Shown: positions 20,953-29,877 of the stretch, one piece after another
Layout: every line of letters begins with the position of its first letter
Position numbering within the stretch: position 1 is the first letter of the stretch
NCBI GenBank assembly: GCA_913776045.1
Contig: CAJYOI010000039.1
Coordinates: forward strand, 1 to 64,000
Length of the DNA stretch: 64,000 nucleotides
Source of the DNA: an uncultured Sphingomonas sp.
GTDB lineage: Bacteria > Pseudomonadota > Alphaproteobacteria > Sphingomonadales > Sphingomonadaceae
Direction: 5' to 3'
The notes under the pieces: model-generated
Told to the model about the DNA's origin: nothing
Seen by the model: the letters and a program-made list of their open reading frames with translations, nothing else
Database searches by the model: none
Made by a program: the position numbers and the translations under genes

Positions 20953-21384
20953 ATGCTGCAACCTAAGAAGACCAAGTTCCGCAAGCAGTTCAAGGGCCGC
21001 ATCCATGGTGTGGCCAAGGGCGGCACGGACCTGAACTTCGGCTCGTACGGGCTGAAGGCGATGGAGCCGGAGCGGATCACCGCACGCCAGATCGAAGCGG
21101 CTCGCCGCGCGATCACGCGTCACATCAAGCGCCAGGGTCGCCTCTGGATCCGCATCTTCCCGGACGTCGCGGTTTCGTCGAAGCCGGCCGAAGTCCGCAT
21201 GGGCTCGGGCAAGGGTGCGCCGGAATATTGGGCCGCGCGCGTCAAGCCGGGCCGCATCCTGTTCGAACTGGACGGTGTCGCGGGTCCGCTTGCTGCCGAA
21301 GCGTTCGAGCGTGCGGCCATGAAGCTGCCGATCAAGACCAAGGTCGTCGCGCGCCTCGGCGACACGTCGCACCTGGAAGGATAA
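20953..21384 (+). CDS. rplP: 50S ribosomal protein L16
   Basis: 143 residues. L16 helps place tRNA acceptor ends at the A site. [16 protein letters not shown] and [15 protein letters not shown] are typical. In E. coli an arginine of this protein is hydroxylated by YcfD; the segment is conserved here. rpmC starts four bases downstream. Confidence 0.99.
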   Translation: MLQPKKTKFRKQFKGRIHGVAKGGTDLNFGSYGLKAMEPERITARQIEAARRAITRHIKRQGRLWIRIFPDVAVSSKPAEVRMGSGKGAPEYWAARVKPGRILFELDGVAGPLAAEAFERAAMKLPIKTKVVARLGDTSHLEG

Positions 21385-21388
21385 GACA

Positions 21389-21589
21389 ATGACGAAGGCA
21401 ACCGATCTTCGCGCCAACAGCGACGATCAGCTGAACGAGCAGCTGGGCAACCTGAAGCGCGAGCAGTTCAACCTGCGCTTCCAGGCGGCGACCAGCCAGC
21501 TCGAGAAGCCGAGCCGCGTCCGCGAAGTCCGTCGCGACATCGCACGCATCAAGACCCTGCAGGCGCAGCGCGCCGCAGCGGCCAAGTAA
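21389..21589 (+). CDS. rpmC: 50S ribosomal protein L29
   Basis: 66 residues, two predicted helices: [25 protein letters not shown]-type start and a C-terminal Ala/Lys end. L29 lies next to L23 at the tunnel exit. AAGGATAAGA precedes the ATG. rpsQ follows after 13 bases. Confidence 0.98.
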   Translation: MTKATDLRANSDDQLNEQLGNLKREQFNLRFQAATSQLEKPSRVREVRRDIARIKTLQAQRAAAAK

Positions 21590-21602
21590 GAGGACGAGAG
21601 AC

Positions 21603-21893
21603 ATGCCGAAGCGCGTGCTGACCGGGGTGATCGTCTCGGACAAGACCGACAAGACGGTGGTTGTGAACGTGGAGCGCAAGGTCAAGCACCCGCTCTACGG
21701 CAAGATCATCCGCCGTTCGAAGAAGTACCACGCCCATGATGAGGCGAACGAGTACAAGCAGGGCGAAACCGTGCGCATCGAAGAGACCGCGCCGATCTCG
21801 AAGCTGAAGACGTGGAAGGTCGTCGATCGGGTCAATACCCATGCGACACCGGAGCGTGTCGAGCTGTCCGGCGAGGAAGCCGCAGCGGCGTAA
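21603..21893 (+). CDS. rpsQ: 30S ribosomal protein S17
   Basis: 96 residues. S17 is an early 30S assembly protein with an OB fold; [16 protein letters not shown] and the KYHAHDE segment are typical. The C-terminus carries about 12 extra residues rich in Glu and Ala. It is the last gene before a 159-base gap with a terminator-like hairpin, so it may end the S10 transcript in part. Confidence 0.99.
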   Translation: MPKRVLTGVIVSDKTDKTVVVNVERKVKHPLYGKIIRRSKKYHAHDEANEYKQGETVRIEETAPISKLKTWKVVDRVNTHATPERVELSGEEAAAA

Positions 21894-21963
21894 GCCCTTC
21901 GCTCCGGCCCGGACGTACGCTGTGCCTTGTGCAACGCGGCAAGTTCGGGCAGGGGCGTCCGAC

Positions 21964-22000
21964 TTCGCCCGGTTCCCGCAAGGGGCTGGGCGAAATTTTA
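21964..22000 (+). terminator. terminator-like hairpin between rpsQ and rplN
   Basis: A 13-pair stem (21964-21976 with 21982-21994, three G-U pairs) and loop CGCAA, followed by ATTTTA. A second perfect 7-pair hairpin (CCACCGG, CCGGTGG) lies at 22006-22027, right before the rplN ribosome binding site. This looks like partial termination at the S10-spc boundary. Confidence 0.6.
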
Positions 22001-22052
22001 AGGCGCCACCGGGTCGGTATCCGGTGGCAGATAGAGAGAAGGATACGGATCG

Positions 22053-22421
22053 ATGATCCAGATGCAGTCCAATCTCGACGTCGCTGACAACAGCGGCGCG
22101 AAGCGGGTGCAGTGCATCAAGGTGCTGGGCGGGTCGAAGCGTCGCTTCGCCGGCGTGGGCGACGTCATCGTCGTCAGCATCAAGGAAGCCGCTCCCCGTG
22201 GCAAGGTGAAGAAGGGTGACGTGCACCGCGCCGTCATCGTCCGCACCGCCAAGGACGTTCGCCGGGCCGACGGCTCGGTCATTCGCTTCGACGGCAACGC
22301 CGCCGTCCTGGTCAACAAGAACGAGGAGCCGATCGGCACCCGTATCTTTGGCCCGGTCGTCCGCGAACTGCGTACGAAGGGTTTCATGAAGATCATCTCG
22401 CTCGCGCCGGAGGTGCTGTAA
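22053..22421 (+). CDS. rplN: 50S ribosomal protein L14
   Basis: 122 residues. L14 is at the subunit interface and binds silencing factor Rsf[20 protein letters not shown] is typical. AGAGAGAAGGA precedes the ATG. First gene of the spc group, after the attenuator-like gap; its stop overlaps rplX by one base. Confidence 0.99.
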   Translation: MIQMQSNLDVADNSGAKRVQCIKVLGGSKRRFAGVGDVIVVSIKEAAPRGKVKKGDVHRAVIVRTAKDVRRADGSVIRFDGNAAVLVNKNEEPIGTRIFGPVVRELRTKGFMKIISLAPEVL

Positions 22422-22738
22422 TGGCTGCCGCGAAGATCAAGAAGGGTGATCGCGTCATCGTCCTGTCCGGCAAGGACAAGGGCAAGACCGGCGAAGTCAC
22501 CGCTTCGCATCCGAAGGACGGCAAGGTCACCGTGGCCGGCGTGAACATCGCCGTGCGCCACACCAAGCCGACCCAAGGCGACCCGCAGGGTGGCCTGAAG
22601 CGTTCGGAAGCGCCGCTGCACATCTCGAAGGTCGCGCACGTGACCGCCGACGGCAAGCCGACGCGCGTCCGTTTCGAGACCAAGGACGGCAAGAAGGTCC
22701 GCGTGGCCGTGAAGACCGGGGAGGCGATCAATGGCTGA
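22421..22738 (+). CDS. rplX: 50S ribosomal protein L24
   Basis: 105 residues, KOW fold: [22 protein letters not shown]. It is one of the two assembly-initiating proteins of the 50S. It overlaps rplN by one base (TAATG) and rplE by eight. Confidence 0.99.
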   Translation: MAAAKIKKGDRVIVLSGKDKGKTGEVTASHPKDGKVTVAGVNIAVRHTKPTQGDPQGGLKRSEAPLHISKVAHVTADGKPTRVRFETKDGKKVRVAVKTGEAING

Positions 22739-23318
22739 TTCGTACAAGCCGCGCCTGCGCAAGCAGTATGACGACAGCATCGCCAAGGCGATGCAGGCCA
22801 AGTTCGGGTACAAGAACCCGCTCGAAGTGCCGCGTCTCGACAAGATCGTGATCAACATGGGCGTCGGCGAGGCGACCCAGGACAAGAAGAAGGTCGACCA
22901 GGCTGCCTCCGAAATGGAGAAGATCGCCGGCCAGAAGCCTGTCATCACCAAGGCGAAGAAGTCGATCGCGCAGTTCCGTCTGCGTGAAGGCATGCCGATC
23001 GGCGTGAAGGTGACCCTTCGCCGTGAGCGCATGTACGAATTTCTCGATCGTCTCGTGACGATCGCCATGCCGCGTATCCGAGATTTCCGTGGGTTGAACC
23101 CCAAGTCGTTCGACGGCCGCGGCAATTATGCGATGGGTCTCAAGGAACAGCTGATCTTCCCGGAAATCAGCTATGACAGCGTGGACAAGATCCGCGGCAT
23201 GGACATCATCGTGACCACCACCGCGAAGACCGACGAGGAAGCGCGCGAGCTGCTCCGTCTGTTCGGCTTCCCCTTCATCGGCATGGTCGGCGACCAGGCC
23301 GAGAAGCAAGCGGCATAA
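22731..23318 (+). CDS. rplE: 50S ribosomal protein L5
   Basis: 195 residues, slightly longer than in E. coli (179) at the N-terminus ([16 protein letters not shown]). L5 binds 5S rRNA and the P-site tRNA. The core [15 protein letters not shown] and [17 protein letters not shown] is standard. Its start lies within rplX. Confidence 0.99.
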   Translation: MADSYKPRLRKQYDDSIAKAMQAKFGYKNPLEVPRLDKIVINMGVGEATQDKKKVDQAASEMEKIAGQKPVITKAKKSIAQFRLREGMPIGVKVTLRRERMYEFLDRLVTIAMPRIRDFRGLNPKSFDGRGNYAMGLKEQLIFPEISYDSVDKIRGMDIIVTTTAKTDEEARELLRLFGFPFIGMVGDQAEKQAA

Positions 23319-23334
23319 AGAGAGCTTAAGTCCA

Positions 23335-23640
23335 ATGGCGAAACTGAGTTCGATCAACAAGAACGAGCGTCGCAAGCAGCTGGTGAAGAAGTACGCCGGC
23401 AAGTATGCGAAGCTCAAGGCGACCGCGAACGACGAAAGTCTCGACGAGACCGAGCGTCTGATCGCCCGCCTGAAGATGGCGGAAATCCCGCGCAACGGTA
23501 ACCCGACGCGCATCCGCAATCGCTGCGAGCTGACGGGGCGCCCGCGCGCCTATTACCGTAAGTTCCGCCTCGCCCGTGTGATGCTGCGCGAACTGGCCAA
23601 CAAGGGCCAGATCCCGGGTCTCACGAAGTCGAGCTGGTAA
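23335..23640 (+). CDS. rpsN: 30S ribosomal protein S14, zinc-free form
   Basis: 101 residues. The long form without the two CXXC zinc pairs: only one Cys, in [18 protein letters not shown]14 joins the 30S head late in assembly. AGAGCTTAAG precedes the ATG. rpsH follows after 10 bases. Confidence 0.99.
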   Translation: MAKLSSINKNERRKQLVKKYAGKYAKLKATANDESLDETERLIARLKMAEIPRNGNPTRIRNRCELTGRPRAYYRKFRLARVMLRELANKGQIPGLTKSSW

Positions 23641-23650
23641 GGGTAGCAAG

Positions 23651-24046
23651 ATGGCATTGACCGATCCCCTGGGTGATATGCTCACCCGCATCCGCAACGG
23701 CCAGCGCGCCCGCAAGGACAGCGTGCTGACCCCAGGTTCGAAGCTGCGCCAGCGCGTGCTCGATGTGCTCCAGCGCGAAGGCTACATCCGTGGCTACAGC
23801 GAAGAGCAGATGGGCCCCGCCGCCGGCATCCGCATCGAACTGAAGTATTTCGAAGGCCAGCCGGCGATCAAGCACGTCGCGCGTGTCTCGAAGCCGGGCC
23901 GCCGTGTCTATTCGGGTTCGACCGAACTGCCGCGCGTCCGCAACGGCCTCGGCATCACGATCGTCTCGACGCCGAACGGCGTTCTCTCGGACGCGGAAGC
24001 GCGTGAGCAGAACGTCGGTGGCGAAGTGCTGGCGGAGGTGTTCTGA
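23651..24046 (+). CDS. rpsH: 30S ribosomal protein S8
   Basis: 131 residues. S8 organises the central domain of 16S rRNA and in E. coli represses the spc operon by binding near rplE; no matching structure was noticed here. [17 protein letters not shown] and the C-terminal GGEVLAEVF are typical. One-base overlap with rplF. Confidence 0.99.
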   Translation: MALTDPLGDMLTRIRNGQRARKDSVLTPGSKLRQRVLDVLQREGYIRGYSEEQMGPAAGIRIELKYFEGQPAIKHVARVSKPGRRVYSGSTELPRVRNGLGITIVSTPNGVLSDAEAREQNVGGEVLAEVF

Positions 24047-24579
24047 TGAGCCGCATCGGCAAGAAGCCGGTCACGGTACCGGCAGGCGTCACCGCCTCGA
24101 TCGACGGCCGCAAGCTGAACGTGAAGGGCCCGAAGGGCTCGCTCTCGCTCGATCTGCGCGACGAGATCACCTACGACGTCCAGGACGGCGGCATTTCGGT
24201 GCAGCCGGCCAACGACAGCAAGTCGGCGCGTGCCTTCTGGGGCATGCAGCGGACGATGGTGCAGAACCTGGTGACCGGCGTGACCGAGGGCTTTTCGAAG
24301 AAGCTGCTCATCACCGGCGTCGGCTACCGCGCCAACGCGCAGGGCAAGAAGCTGAAGCTGCAGCTGGGCTATTCGCACGACGTCGATCTCGACGTGCCGG
24401 AAGGCATCGAGGTCAAGACGCCGGATCAGACCACGGTCGAGATCTCGGGGTCGGACAAGCAGGCGGTCGGCCAGTTCGCCGCGGAAATCCGTCGCTGGCG
24501 TAAGCCTGAGCCCTACAAGGGCAAGGGCATCAAGTACGACGGCGAGTTCATCTTCCGCAAGGAAGGGAAGAAGAAGTAA
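24046..24579 (+). CDS. rplF: 50S ribosomal protein L6
   Basis: 177 residues, two L6 repeats: [15 protein letters not shown] at the start and [21 protein letters not shown] at the end. L6 lies near the factor-binding site. Overlaps rpsH and rplR by one base each. Confidence 0.99.
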   Translation: MSRIGKKPVTVPAGVTASIDGRKLNVKGPKGSLSLDLRDEITYDVQDGGISVQPANDSKSARAFWGMQRTMVQNLVTGVTEGFSKKLLITGVGYRANAQGKKLKLQLGYSHDVDLDVPEGIEVKTPDQTTVEISGSDKQAVGQFAAEIRRWRKPEPYKGKGIKYDGEFIFRKEGKKK

Positions 24580-24935
24580 TGACCAAGGGTCTCTCCCTCT
24601 TCGAGAAGCGGCGTCGCCGCAACCGCACCGCGCTGCGCGCCCGTGCGGGTACTCGCCCCCGTCTGAGCGTGCATCGCTCGGGCAAGCACATCTACGCACA
24701 GGTCATCGACGACACCGAGGGCAAGACCCTGGCTGCCGCGTCGACGCTGGGCAAGGACAATGCCGGCAAGACCGGCGCGACGATCGACGCCGCCAAGGCC
24801 GTCGGTCAGCGCGTGGCCGAGGCGGCGAAGGCCGCGGGCGTCACCCAGGTCGTCTTCGACCGCGGTGGCTTCCTGTTCCACGGTCGCGTCAAGGCGCTGG
24901 CGGAAGCCGCGCGTGAAAGCGGATTGGAGTTCTAA
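24579..24935 (+). CDS. rplR: 50S ribosomal protein L18
   Basis: 118 residues. L18 carries 5S rRNA into the 50S with L5. [19 protein letters not shown] and [21 protein letters not shown] are typical. rpsE begins two bases after the stop. Confidence 0.99.
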   Translation: MTKGLSLFEKRRRRNRTALRARAGTRPRLSVHRSGKHIYAQVIDDTEGKTLAAASTLGKDNAGKTGATIDAAKAVGQRVAEAAKAAGVTQVVFDRGGFLFHGRVKALAEAARESGLEF

Positions 24936-24936
24936 G

Positions 24937-25692
24937 ATGGCCGACGAGAACAACATGGCCGAAACCGGCGCGCCGGTCGACGCTTCGGCGGCAACCAACG
25001 ACGCTCCGCAGGGCGGCTTCCAGGGCGGTGGCCGTGGTCGCGGCGGTCCGGGCGGCGGCCGTGGTCGCGGTCCAGGTGGTCCGGGCGGCAATCGTGGCGG
25101 TCGCGACGGTGGTCGCGGTCGTGACGGTCGCGGTCGCGGCGGTCCCGGTCAGGACGACGGCGGCGAAGAGCTGATCGAGAAGCTGGTCCACATCAACCGC
25201 GTCTCGAAGACCGTGAAGGGCGGCAAGCGCTTCGGCTTCGCAGCTTTGGTCGTCGTGGGCGACGGCAAGGGCCGCGTCGGTTTCGGTCACGGCAAGGCGC
25301 GCGAAGTGCCGGAAGCCATCTCCAAGGCGACTGCCGCCGCGAAGAAGGCCATGGTCCGCGTGCCCCTGAAGGACGGTCGCACGCTGCATCATGACGGCAA
25401 CGGCCACTTCGGTGCCGGTCGCGTGACCATCCGTACGGCGCCTGCCGGTACCGGCATCATCGCCGGCGGCCCGATGCGCGCGATCTTCGAGTCGCTCGGC
25501 GTCCATGACGTTGTGACGAAGTCGGTCGGCACGTCGAACCCGTACAACATGATCCGTGCCACCTTCGAGGCGCTGACCGAGCAGACTTCGCCGAAGTCGG
25601 TCGCCCAGCGTCGCGGCAAGAAGATCGCCGACCTGCTCGGCCGCGGTGGGTCACAGACCGCCGAGGCGGACGCAACTGCGATCGCGGAGTAA
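24937..25692 (+). CDS. rpsE: 30S ribosomal protein S5 with Gly/Arg-rich N-terminal extension
   Basis: 251 residues against about 167 in E. coli. The S5 core starts near residue 77 ([19 protein letters not shown]) and is complete. Residues about 26-74 are almost pure Gly, Arg, Pro and Asp with repeated RGRG and GGPG units, like RGG RNA-binding tails. The ATG at 24937 lies two bases after rplR with AAGATGG context; starting at the core would discard the extension, but no better ribosome binding site exists there. S5 lines the mRNA entry channel, so the tail would protrude near incoming mRNA. Confidence 0.97.
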   Translation: MADENNMAETGAPVDASAATNDAPQGGFQGGGRGRGGPGGGRGRGPGGPGGNRGGRDGGRGRDGRGRGGPGQDDGGEELIEKLVHINRVSKTVKGGKRFGFAALVVVGDGKGRVGFGHGKAREVPEAISKATAAAKKAMVRVPLKDGRTLHHDGNGHFGAGRVTIRTAPAGTGIIAGGPMRAIFESLGVHDVVTKSVGTSNPYNMIRATFEALTEQTSPKSVAQRRGKKIADLLGRGGSQTAEADATAIAE

Positions 25693-25698
25693 GCGATA

Positions 25699-25878
25699 AT
25701 GGCTACCATCAAAGTCAAGCAGATCGGCTCGCCGATCCGCCGCACCAAGGATCAGCGCGCGACGCTGATCGGCCTGGGCCTCAACAAGATGCACAAGGTC
25801 AGCGAGCTCGAGGACAGCCCGGAAGTCCGTGGCATGATCCGCAAGCTTCCGCACATGGTGGAGATCGTGGAGGGCTGA
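25699..25878 (+). CDS. rpmD: 50S ribosomal protein L30
   Basis: 59 residues, read directly: [19 protein letters not shown] at the start, [21 protein letters not shown] in the middle, ending in MVEIVEG. This is the normal length for L30. It begins six bases after rpsE. A palindromic repeat doublet separates it from rplO, which in most bacteria follows immediately. Confidence 0.97.
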   Translation: MATIKVKQIGSPIRRTKDQRATLIGLGLNKMHKVSELEDSPEVRGMIRKLPHMVEIVEG

Positions 25879-25892
25879 GGCCCTTCCTTTCT

Positions 25893-26003
25893 AGCCCTCT
25901 CCCCTTCAGGGGAGAGGGTTGGGAGAGGAGGCTTGCCACAAGCCCCAGTCTCTGCGAGACGCCGCCCCTCTCTCAAACCCTCTCCTCTGAAGGGGAGAGG
26001 GCT
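25893..26003. repeat. REP doublet (REPIN-like) between rpmD and rplO
   Basis: Terminal inverted repeats of 28 bases (25893-25920 and 25976-26003) match with a single mismatch. Each is also a hairpin; the left is a perfect 10-pair stem (CCCTCTCCCC, loop TTCA). The right hairpin is followed by TTATTGTTTTT, so it could also end transcription. The 111-base element has the form of a small non-autonomous mobile repeat. Confidence 0.8.
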
Positions 26004-26047
26004 TTATTGTTTTTCCAGCGCGAACATAGCGAAAGCGAGTGCACGAC

Positions 26048-26569
26048 ATGAAACTGAACGATCTCCGCGACAATGCAGGCGCCCGCCACCGCCGGATGCG
26101 GATCGGCCGTGGTATCGGCTCGGGCAAGGGCAAGACCGGCGGCCGCGGCGTCAAGGGTCAGAAGAGCCGTGAAGGCGTCTCGATCAACGGGTTCGAGGGC
26201 GGTCAGATGCCGCTCCACATGCGCATCCCGAAGCGCGGCTTCAACAACATCTTCGCCAAGGACTATGCCGAGGTCAACATCGGCGCGATCCAGAAGGCGA
26301 TCGACGCGGGCAAGCTCGATGCGTCGGCAGCGCTCGATCAGGCGGCGCTCAACGCAGCCGGCCTGACGCGTGGCGGCAAGGACGGCGTCCGCGTGCTCGG
26401 CAAGGGCGAATTGACCGCCAAGCTGACCCTGACGATCGCCGGTGCGTCGAAGTCGGCGATCGAAGCGATCGAAAAGGCCGGTGGTTCGGTCACGATCCCC
26501 GAGATCGTTCCGGCCGCGGACAAGGCGAAGGCCAAGCACCGCACCGGCCGCGCCGCGCCGAAGGCGTAA
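26048..26569 (+). CDS. rplO: 50S ribosomal protein L15
   Basis: 173 residues; a little longer than usual at the C-terminus, which ends in a Lys/Ala tail. [22 protein letters not shown] and the Gly-rich [18 protein letters not shown] are typical. The ATG at 26048 is preferred over an in-frame upstream GTG. It follows the repeat doublet, so its transcript begins or continues through that structure. Confidence 0.99.
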   Translation: MKLNDLRDNAGARHRRMRIGRGIGSGKGKTGGRGVKGQKSREGVSINGFEGGQMPLHMRIPKRGFNNIFAKDYAEVNIGAIQKAIDAGKLDASAALDQAALNAAGLTRGGKDGVRVLGKGELTAKLTLTIAGASKSAIEAIEKAGGSVTIPEIVPAADKAKAKHRTGRAAPKA

Positions 26570-26627
26570 AGTTACCCACGCGAAATTGCGCGTCGAGGTT
26601 CGACAAGCGCGATTGCGTGACTATATG

Positions 26628-26669
26628 GACGGCGGCCGGCGGGATGAACGCCTGCCGCCGTCTTTGTTT
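26628..26669 (+). terminator. terminator-like hairpin between rplO and secY
   Basis: GACGGCGG (26628-26635) pairs with CCGCCGTC (26655-26662), with an inner GGCG/CGCC pairing, followed by TTTGTTT. It lies 18 bases before secY. It may reduce read-through into secY relative to the ribosomal proteins. Confidence 0.55.
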
Positions 26670-26686
26670 CCGGGAATTCTAAACCC

Positions 26687-28033
26687 ATGGCATCCGCAGC
26701 CGATAACCTGGCATCCGGCCTCAATCTGTCCAAGTTCGGCAAGGCGACCGACCTCAAGAAGCGCCTGTGGTTCACCATCGGCGCGCTGATCGTGTTCCGC
26801 CTGCTGAGCTACGTACCCCTGCCGGGCGTCGATGCGACGGGCCTTGCAGCACTCGCCAACCGCTCGCGCGGCGGCGTGCTCGACTTTTTCAATACCTTCT
26901 CGGGCGGCGCGCTTGAACGCGCGTCGCTGATCGCGTTGGGCGTCATGCCCTACATCACGGCGTCGATCGTCGTGCAGCTGGCGACCTCGCTCAGCCCGCA
27001 GCTCGCCGCGATCAAGAAAGAAGGCGAATCGGGCCGCAAGAAGCTCAACCAGTACACCCGCTACGGCACGGTGCTGCTGACCGCGATCCAGGGCTATTTC
27101 ATCGCGACCGGCTTCGAGGCCGGCGGCGCGGTGGTCGAGCCGGGCGTCGTCTTCCGCGTGACCGCGATCGTCTCGCTGATCGGCGGTACGATGTTCCTGA
27201 TGTGGCTGGGTGAGCAGATCACCAGCCGCGGTGTCGGCAACGGCATCTCGCTCATCATCATGGCGGGTATCGTCGCCCACCTGCCGCGCACGCTGATCCA
27301 GCTGTTCGAGGGCGGCCGCTCGGGCTCGCTCAATCCGCTGTCGGTCGCGGCGATCATCGTCGCCGTCATCGCGCTGGTCCTGTTCATCTGCTTCATGGAG
27401 CGCGCCCAGCGCCGCATCCTGATCCAGTATCCCAAGCGCCAGACCGCGCGCGGCGTCCAGGCCGAGCGCAGCCACCTGCCGCTGAAGCTGAACACCGCGG
27501 GCGTCATTCCGCCGATCTTCGCATCGTCGTTGCTGCTGCTGCCGCTGACAATCACCCAGTTCGCAGGTCAGCGCGTTGCCGGTGAAAGCGCGTTTGGCGA
27601 CTTCGTCATCACGCTGAACCAGTATCTGACGCACGGGTCGCCGGTGTACATGGCGCTGTATGGCGCGGGCATCATCTTCTTCTCGTTCTTCTACACCGCG
27701 GTCGTCTTCAATCCGGAAGAGACGGCGGACAATCTGAAGCGCTACGGCGGGTTCATCCCGGGCATTCGTCCGGGCAAGAACACCGAAAATTACTTCGATT
27801 ACGTGCTGACCCGCATCACCGTGATCGGTGCGGCGTATCTGACGGTCATCTGCCTGCTGCCGGAATATCTGGTGTCGGCGCTCAGTATTCCGTTCTATCT
27901 GGGCGGTACCAGCCTGCTCATCGTCGTGAACGTGACGATGGACACGGTGACGCAGATCCAGTCGCACCTGCTGGCGCACCAGTATGGCGACCTGATCAAG
28001 AAGGCCAAGCTCAAGGGTGGCCGTCTCCGCTAA
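26687..28033 (+). CDS. secY: Sec translocase channel subunit SecY
   Basis: 448 residues, ten transmembrane helices. SecY is the protein-conducting channel of SecYEG. Family signatures: GVMPYITASIVVQL near residue 85, and the cytoplasmic loops ending with SHLLAHQYGDLIKKAKLKGG. Normal length. adk follows 51 bases later with AGGGGAG before its start, the usual secY-adk order. Confidence 0.99.
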   Translation: MASAADNLASGLNLSKFGKATDLKKRLWFTIGALIVFRLLSYVPLPGVDATGLAALANRSRGGVLDFFNTFSGGALERASLIALGVMPYITASIVVQLATSLSPQLAAIKKEGESGRKKLNQYTRYGTVLLTAIQGYFIATGFEAGGAVVEPGVVFRVTAIVSLIGGTMFLMWLGEQITSRGVGNGISLIIMAGIVAHLPRTLIQLFEGGRSGSLNPLSVAAIIVAVIALVLFICFMERAQRRILIQYPKRQTARGVQAERSHLPLKLNTAGVIPPIFASSLLLLPLTITQFAGQRVAGESAFGDFVITLNQYLTHGSPVYMALYGAGIIFFSFFYTAVVFNPEETADNLKRYGGFIPGIRPGKNTENYFDYVLTRITVIGAAYLTVICLLPEYLVSALSIPFYLGGTSLLIVVNVTMDTVTQIQSHLLAHQYGDLIKKAKLKGGRLR

Positions 28034-28084
28034 GGGACGGCTGCGCCTTACGATCCATTCCAATCGCGACAGGGGAGCCGCGAC

Positions 28085-28738
28085 GTGAACATCATCCTGC
28101 TTGGTCCGCCGGGTGCGGGTAAGGGAACCCAGGCGAGCCGGCTCGAGGCCGATCGCGGCATGGTCCAGCTGTCGACCGGCGACATGCTGCGCGCGGCGGT
28201 CAAGGCAGGCACGCCCGTCGGGCTGCAGGCCAAGGCGGTGATGGAAGCGGGCGAACTCGTCTCCGACGCGATCGTCTCGGCGCTGATCGGTGAGCGGCTC
28301 GACATGGCCGACACCGCTAACGGCGCGATCTTCGATGGCTATCCCCGTACCGGAGCCCAGGCCGAGGCGCTCGACCTGCTGCTGAGCGAGCGCGGGCGCA
28401 AGCTGGACGCGGTGATCGAGCTTGCCGTGAACGAGGATGCGCTGGTCGAGCGCATCACCGGCCGTTTCACATGCGCCAAGTGCGGCGCGGGCTATCACGA
28501 CACGTTCAAGCAGCCGGCCGTCGAGGGCGTCTGCGACGTCTGTGGCTCTGACGAATTCAAGCGTCGTCCCGACGACAACGCCGAGACGGTCCGCACGCGC
28601 ATGGCCGAATATCGCGCCAAGACCGCGCCGATCCTGCCGATCTACGAAGCCCGCGGTATCGTCCACCGCGTCGACGGCATGGCCGACATCGCGCAGGTGA
28701 CGACCGAGATCGAAGCGATCCTCGACAGGCTGACGTAA
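28085..28738 (+). CDS. adk: adenylate kinase, zinc-lid type
   Basis: 217 residues, GTG start. Interconverts AMP, ADP and ATP. P-loop GPPGAGKGT at residues 7-15; the LID has the four-cysteine zinc site Cys130, Cys133, Cys150 and Cys153 (FTCAKCGAGYHD, GVCDVCGSDEF), a form more common in Gram-positive bacteria but also present in some alphaproteobacteria. It probably forms a transcript with secY. A repeat follows the stop codon. Confidence 0.98.
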   Translation: MNIILLGPPGAGKGTQASRLEADRGMVQLSTGDMLRAAVKAGTPVGLQAKAVMEAGELVSDAIVSALIGERLDMADTANGAIFDGYPRTGAQAEALDLLLSERGRKLDAVIELAVNEDALVERITGRFTCAKCGAGYHDTFKQPAVEGVCDVCGSDEFKRRPDDNAETVRTRMAEYRAKTAPILPIYEARGIVHRVDGMADIAQVTTEIEAILDRLT

Positions 28739-28747
28739 AAGGCCGTC

Positions 28748-28872
28748 TCCTCCCTGACGAGGGGAGGGGGACCGCCGCGATGCGGTGGTGTAGGGGGGGC
28801 ACCCCTATCCGGATGGCGGGACACCGCTCCGTCAGCTCTGCAGGCTGCCACCTCCCCCTTGCAGGGGAGGAT
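28748..28872. repeat. palindromic repeat element downstream of adk
   Basis: TCCTCCCTGACGAGGGGAG at the left and CTCCCCCTTGCAGGGGAGGA at the right are inverted relatives, with further inverted pieces (CCGCCGCGATGCGGTGG; CTCCGTCAGCTCTGCAGG) between. The same family occurs at 40230-40352. Confidence 0.7.
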
Positions 28873-28907
28873 TGATCCGTACTTTTGACGCCAGCCCACG
28901 GTGACCC

Positions 28908-29438
28908 ATCTTCACAGCCATTGCGCTATCCGCTGCCACGCCGGCGACCGCCGGCGTCACTAGCACCACTCCGACCAGCTTCGTGATCGAGACGGACGTC
29001 ACCATCGACGCCCCACCGGCAACGGTCTGGGACACGCTGCGCAATCCGACGGGTTGGTGAAAGCCCCAACACACCTGCTCGGGCAAGTCCGCGAATCTTT
29101 ACATCGACGCGCAGGCGACCGGCTGTTTCTGCGAACGTCTGGATGACAAGGGCAGCATCGAACACGTCTAGATCGTATACGCGCAGGCTCGACGGATGAT
29201 CCGCATGACCGATGGCCTCGGTCCGTTGCAGGCCGAGGCGGTGACCGACACGCTGACCTCCAAACTCGATGCCGAGGGAGCGGGCGCGACGAAGCTGTCG
29301 ACGACCTATCTCGGCGGCGGTTTTGGGCGGCAGGGTGGCGAGACGCCGGCGCCGGTCGTCGACCGCGTGCTGGGCGATCAGATCGCGCGACGGAAGACGG
29401 CGCCGGAAGGTGCGTCCACGTCGTGCGCGGGAACATGA
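28908..29438 (+). pseudogene. decayed SRPBCC/START-domain secreted protein
   Basis: One reading frame, broken only by two in-frame stops, encodes a signal-like start (TAIALSAATPATAG) followed by SFVIETDVTIDAPPATVWDT, then a stop where a Trp-Trp pair is expected, then NLYIDAQATGCFCERLDDKG, a second stop at about 29168, and MIRMTDGLGPLQAEAVTDTL. The series matches the SRPBCC (polyketide cyclase/AHSA1-like) family. ATC stands where an ATG start would be. The three lesions without frameshifts point to a recent pseudogene; sequencing error is unlikely to give all three. Confidence 0.8.
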
Positions 29439-29542
29439 CCCTTTTGTAATGCGTCGGCCACCCGCCGGACGTGGGGCGGGGCGTATAACGTCTTTCGGAA
29501 CGGCGCCGTGCCGGACCCGAATTGACGCGAAGGAGATTGCCG

Positions 29543-29701
29543 ATGACCCGTCTGTTCCTGTCGACCGCAGCGCTGGCGCTCGTCGCCGCGCCGACGATCG
29601 CCGCGGCACAGCAACCGGCGCCTGCGAAGACCGCGGCTGCCAAGCACAAGGTCGTCGCGACCAAGACCGTCAAGACGGTAACGACGACCAAGAAGAAGTA
29701 A
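29543..29701 (+). CDS. small lysine-rich secreted protein
   Basis: 52 residues. A signal peptide (MTRLFLSTAALALVAAPTIAAA) is followed by a mature part of about 30 residues made of Lys, Thr, Ala and Val (TKTVKTVTTTKKK at the end). AAGGAG lies 7 bases before the ATG, so translation is credible. I do not know the family. The strongly basic mature peptide might bind cell wall, LPS or nucleic acid in the periplasm. It is followed by a terminator-like hairpin and an orphan histidine kinase. Confidence 0.6.
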   Translation: MTRLFLSTAALALVAAPTIAAAQQPAPAKTAAAKHKVVATKTVKTVTTTKKK

Positions 29702-29768
29702 CGCCCTGAAGACACATTGAAATCCCTGTGTTTCCCCGGGGGGTAACTCCCCTTTCTCCCGGGGTGCG

Positions 29769-29814
29769 GCGGCCGGTGAAGGATACTCCCGCCTTCCCGG
29801 CCGCATTGCGTTTT
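29769..29814 (+). terminator. hairpin downstream of the small lysine-rich gene
   Basis: GCGGCCGG (29769-29776) and CCGGCCGC (29797-29804) form a perfect 8-pair stem with a 20-base loop, followed by ATTGCGTTTT. The loop is long, so this is a moderate terminator candidate. Confidence 0.45.
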
Positions 29815-29841
29815 GCCGACACGCGCGCCTTATTGGGGCGC

Positions 29842-29877
29842 ATGCACCGCACAGATCCAACGCCCGGCCTACGCTGA
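29842..29877 (+). CDS. possible 11-residue leader peptide before the histidine kinase
   Basis: ATG to TGA encodes MHRTDPTPGLR; its TGA shares one base with the kinase ATG (TGATG). GGGG lies five bases before the ATG. Such an overlap would couple translation of the kinase to this short frame. It could equally be the chance end of a lost upstream gene. Confidence 0.25.
   Translation: MHRTDPTPGLR

Noticed and set aside
26599-26626. promoter TTCGAC-N17-TATATG before secY
   Set aside because: Spacing is right, but the -35 matches the consensus at only two positions; not enough to annotate.
26621-28666. 681-codon open frame opposite secY and adk
   Set aside because: Low-complexity Arg/Asp-rich translation, spans two genes and the gap between them; a shadow frame.
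29842-29877. end of a lost response regulator before the histidine kinase
   Set aside because: The upstream frame (residues before MHRTDPTPGLR) shows no DNA-binding domain features, so there is no support for a regulator remnant.
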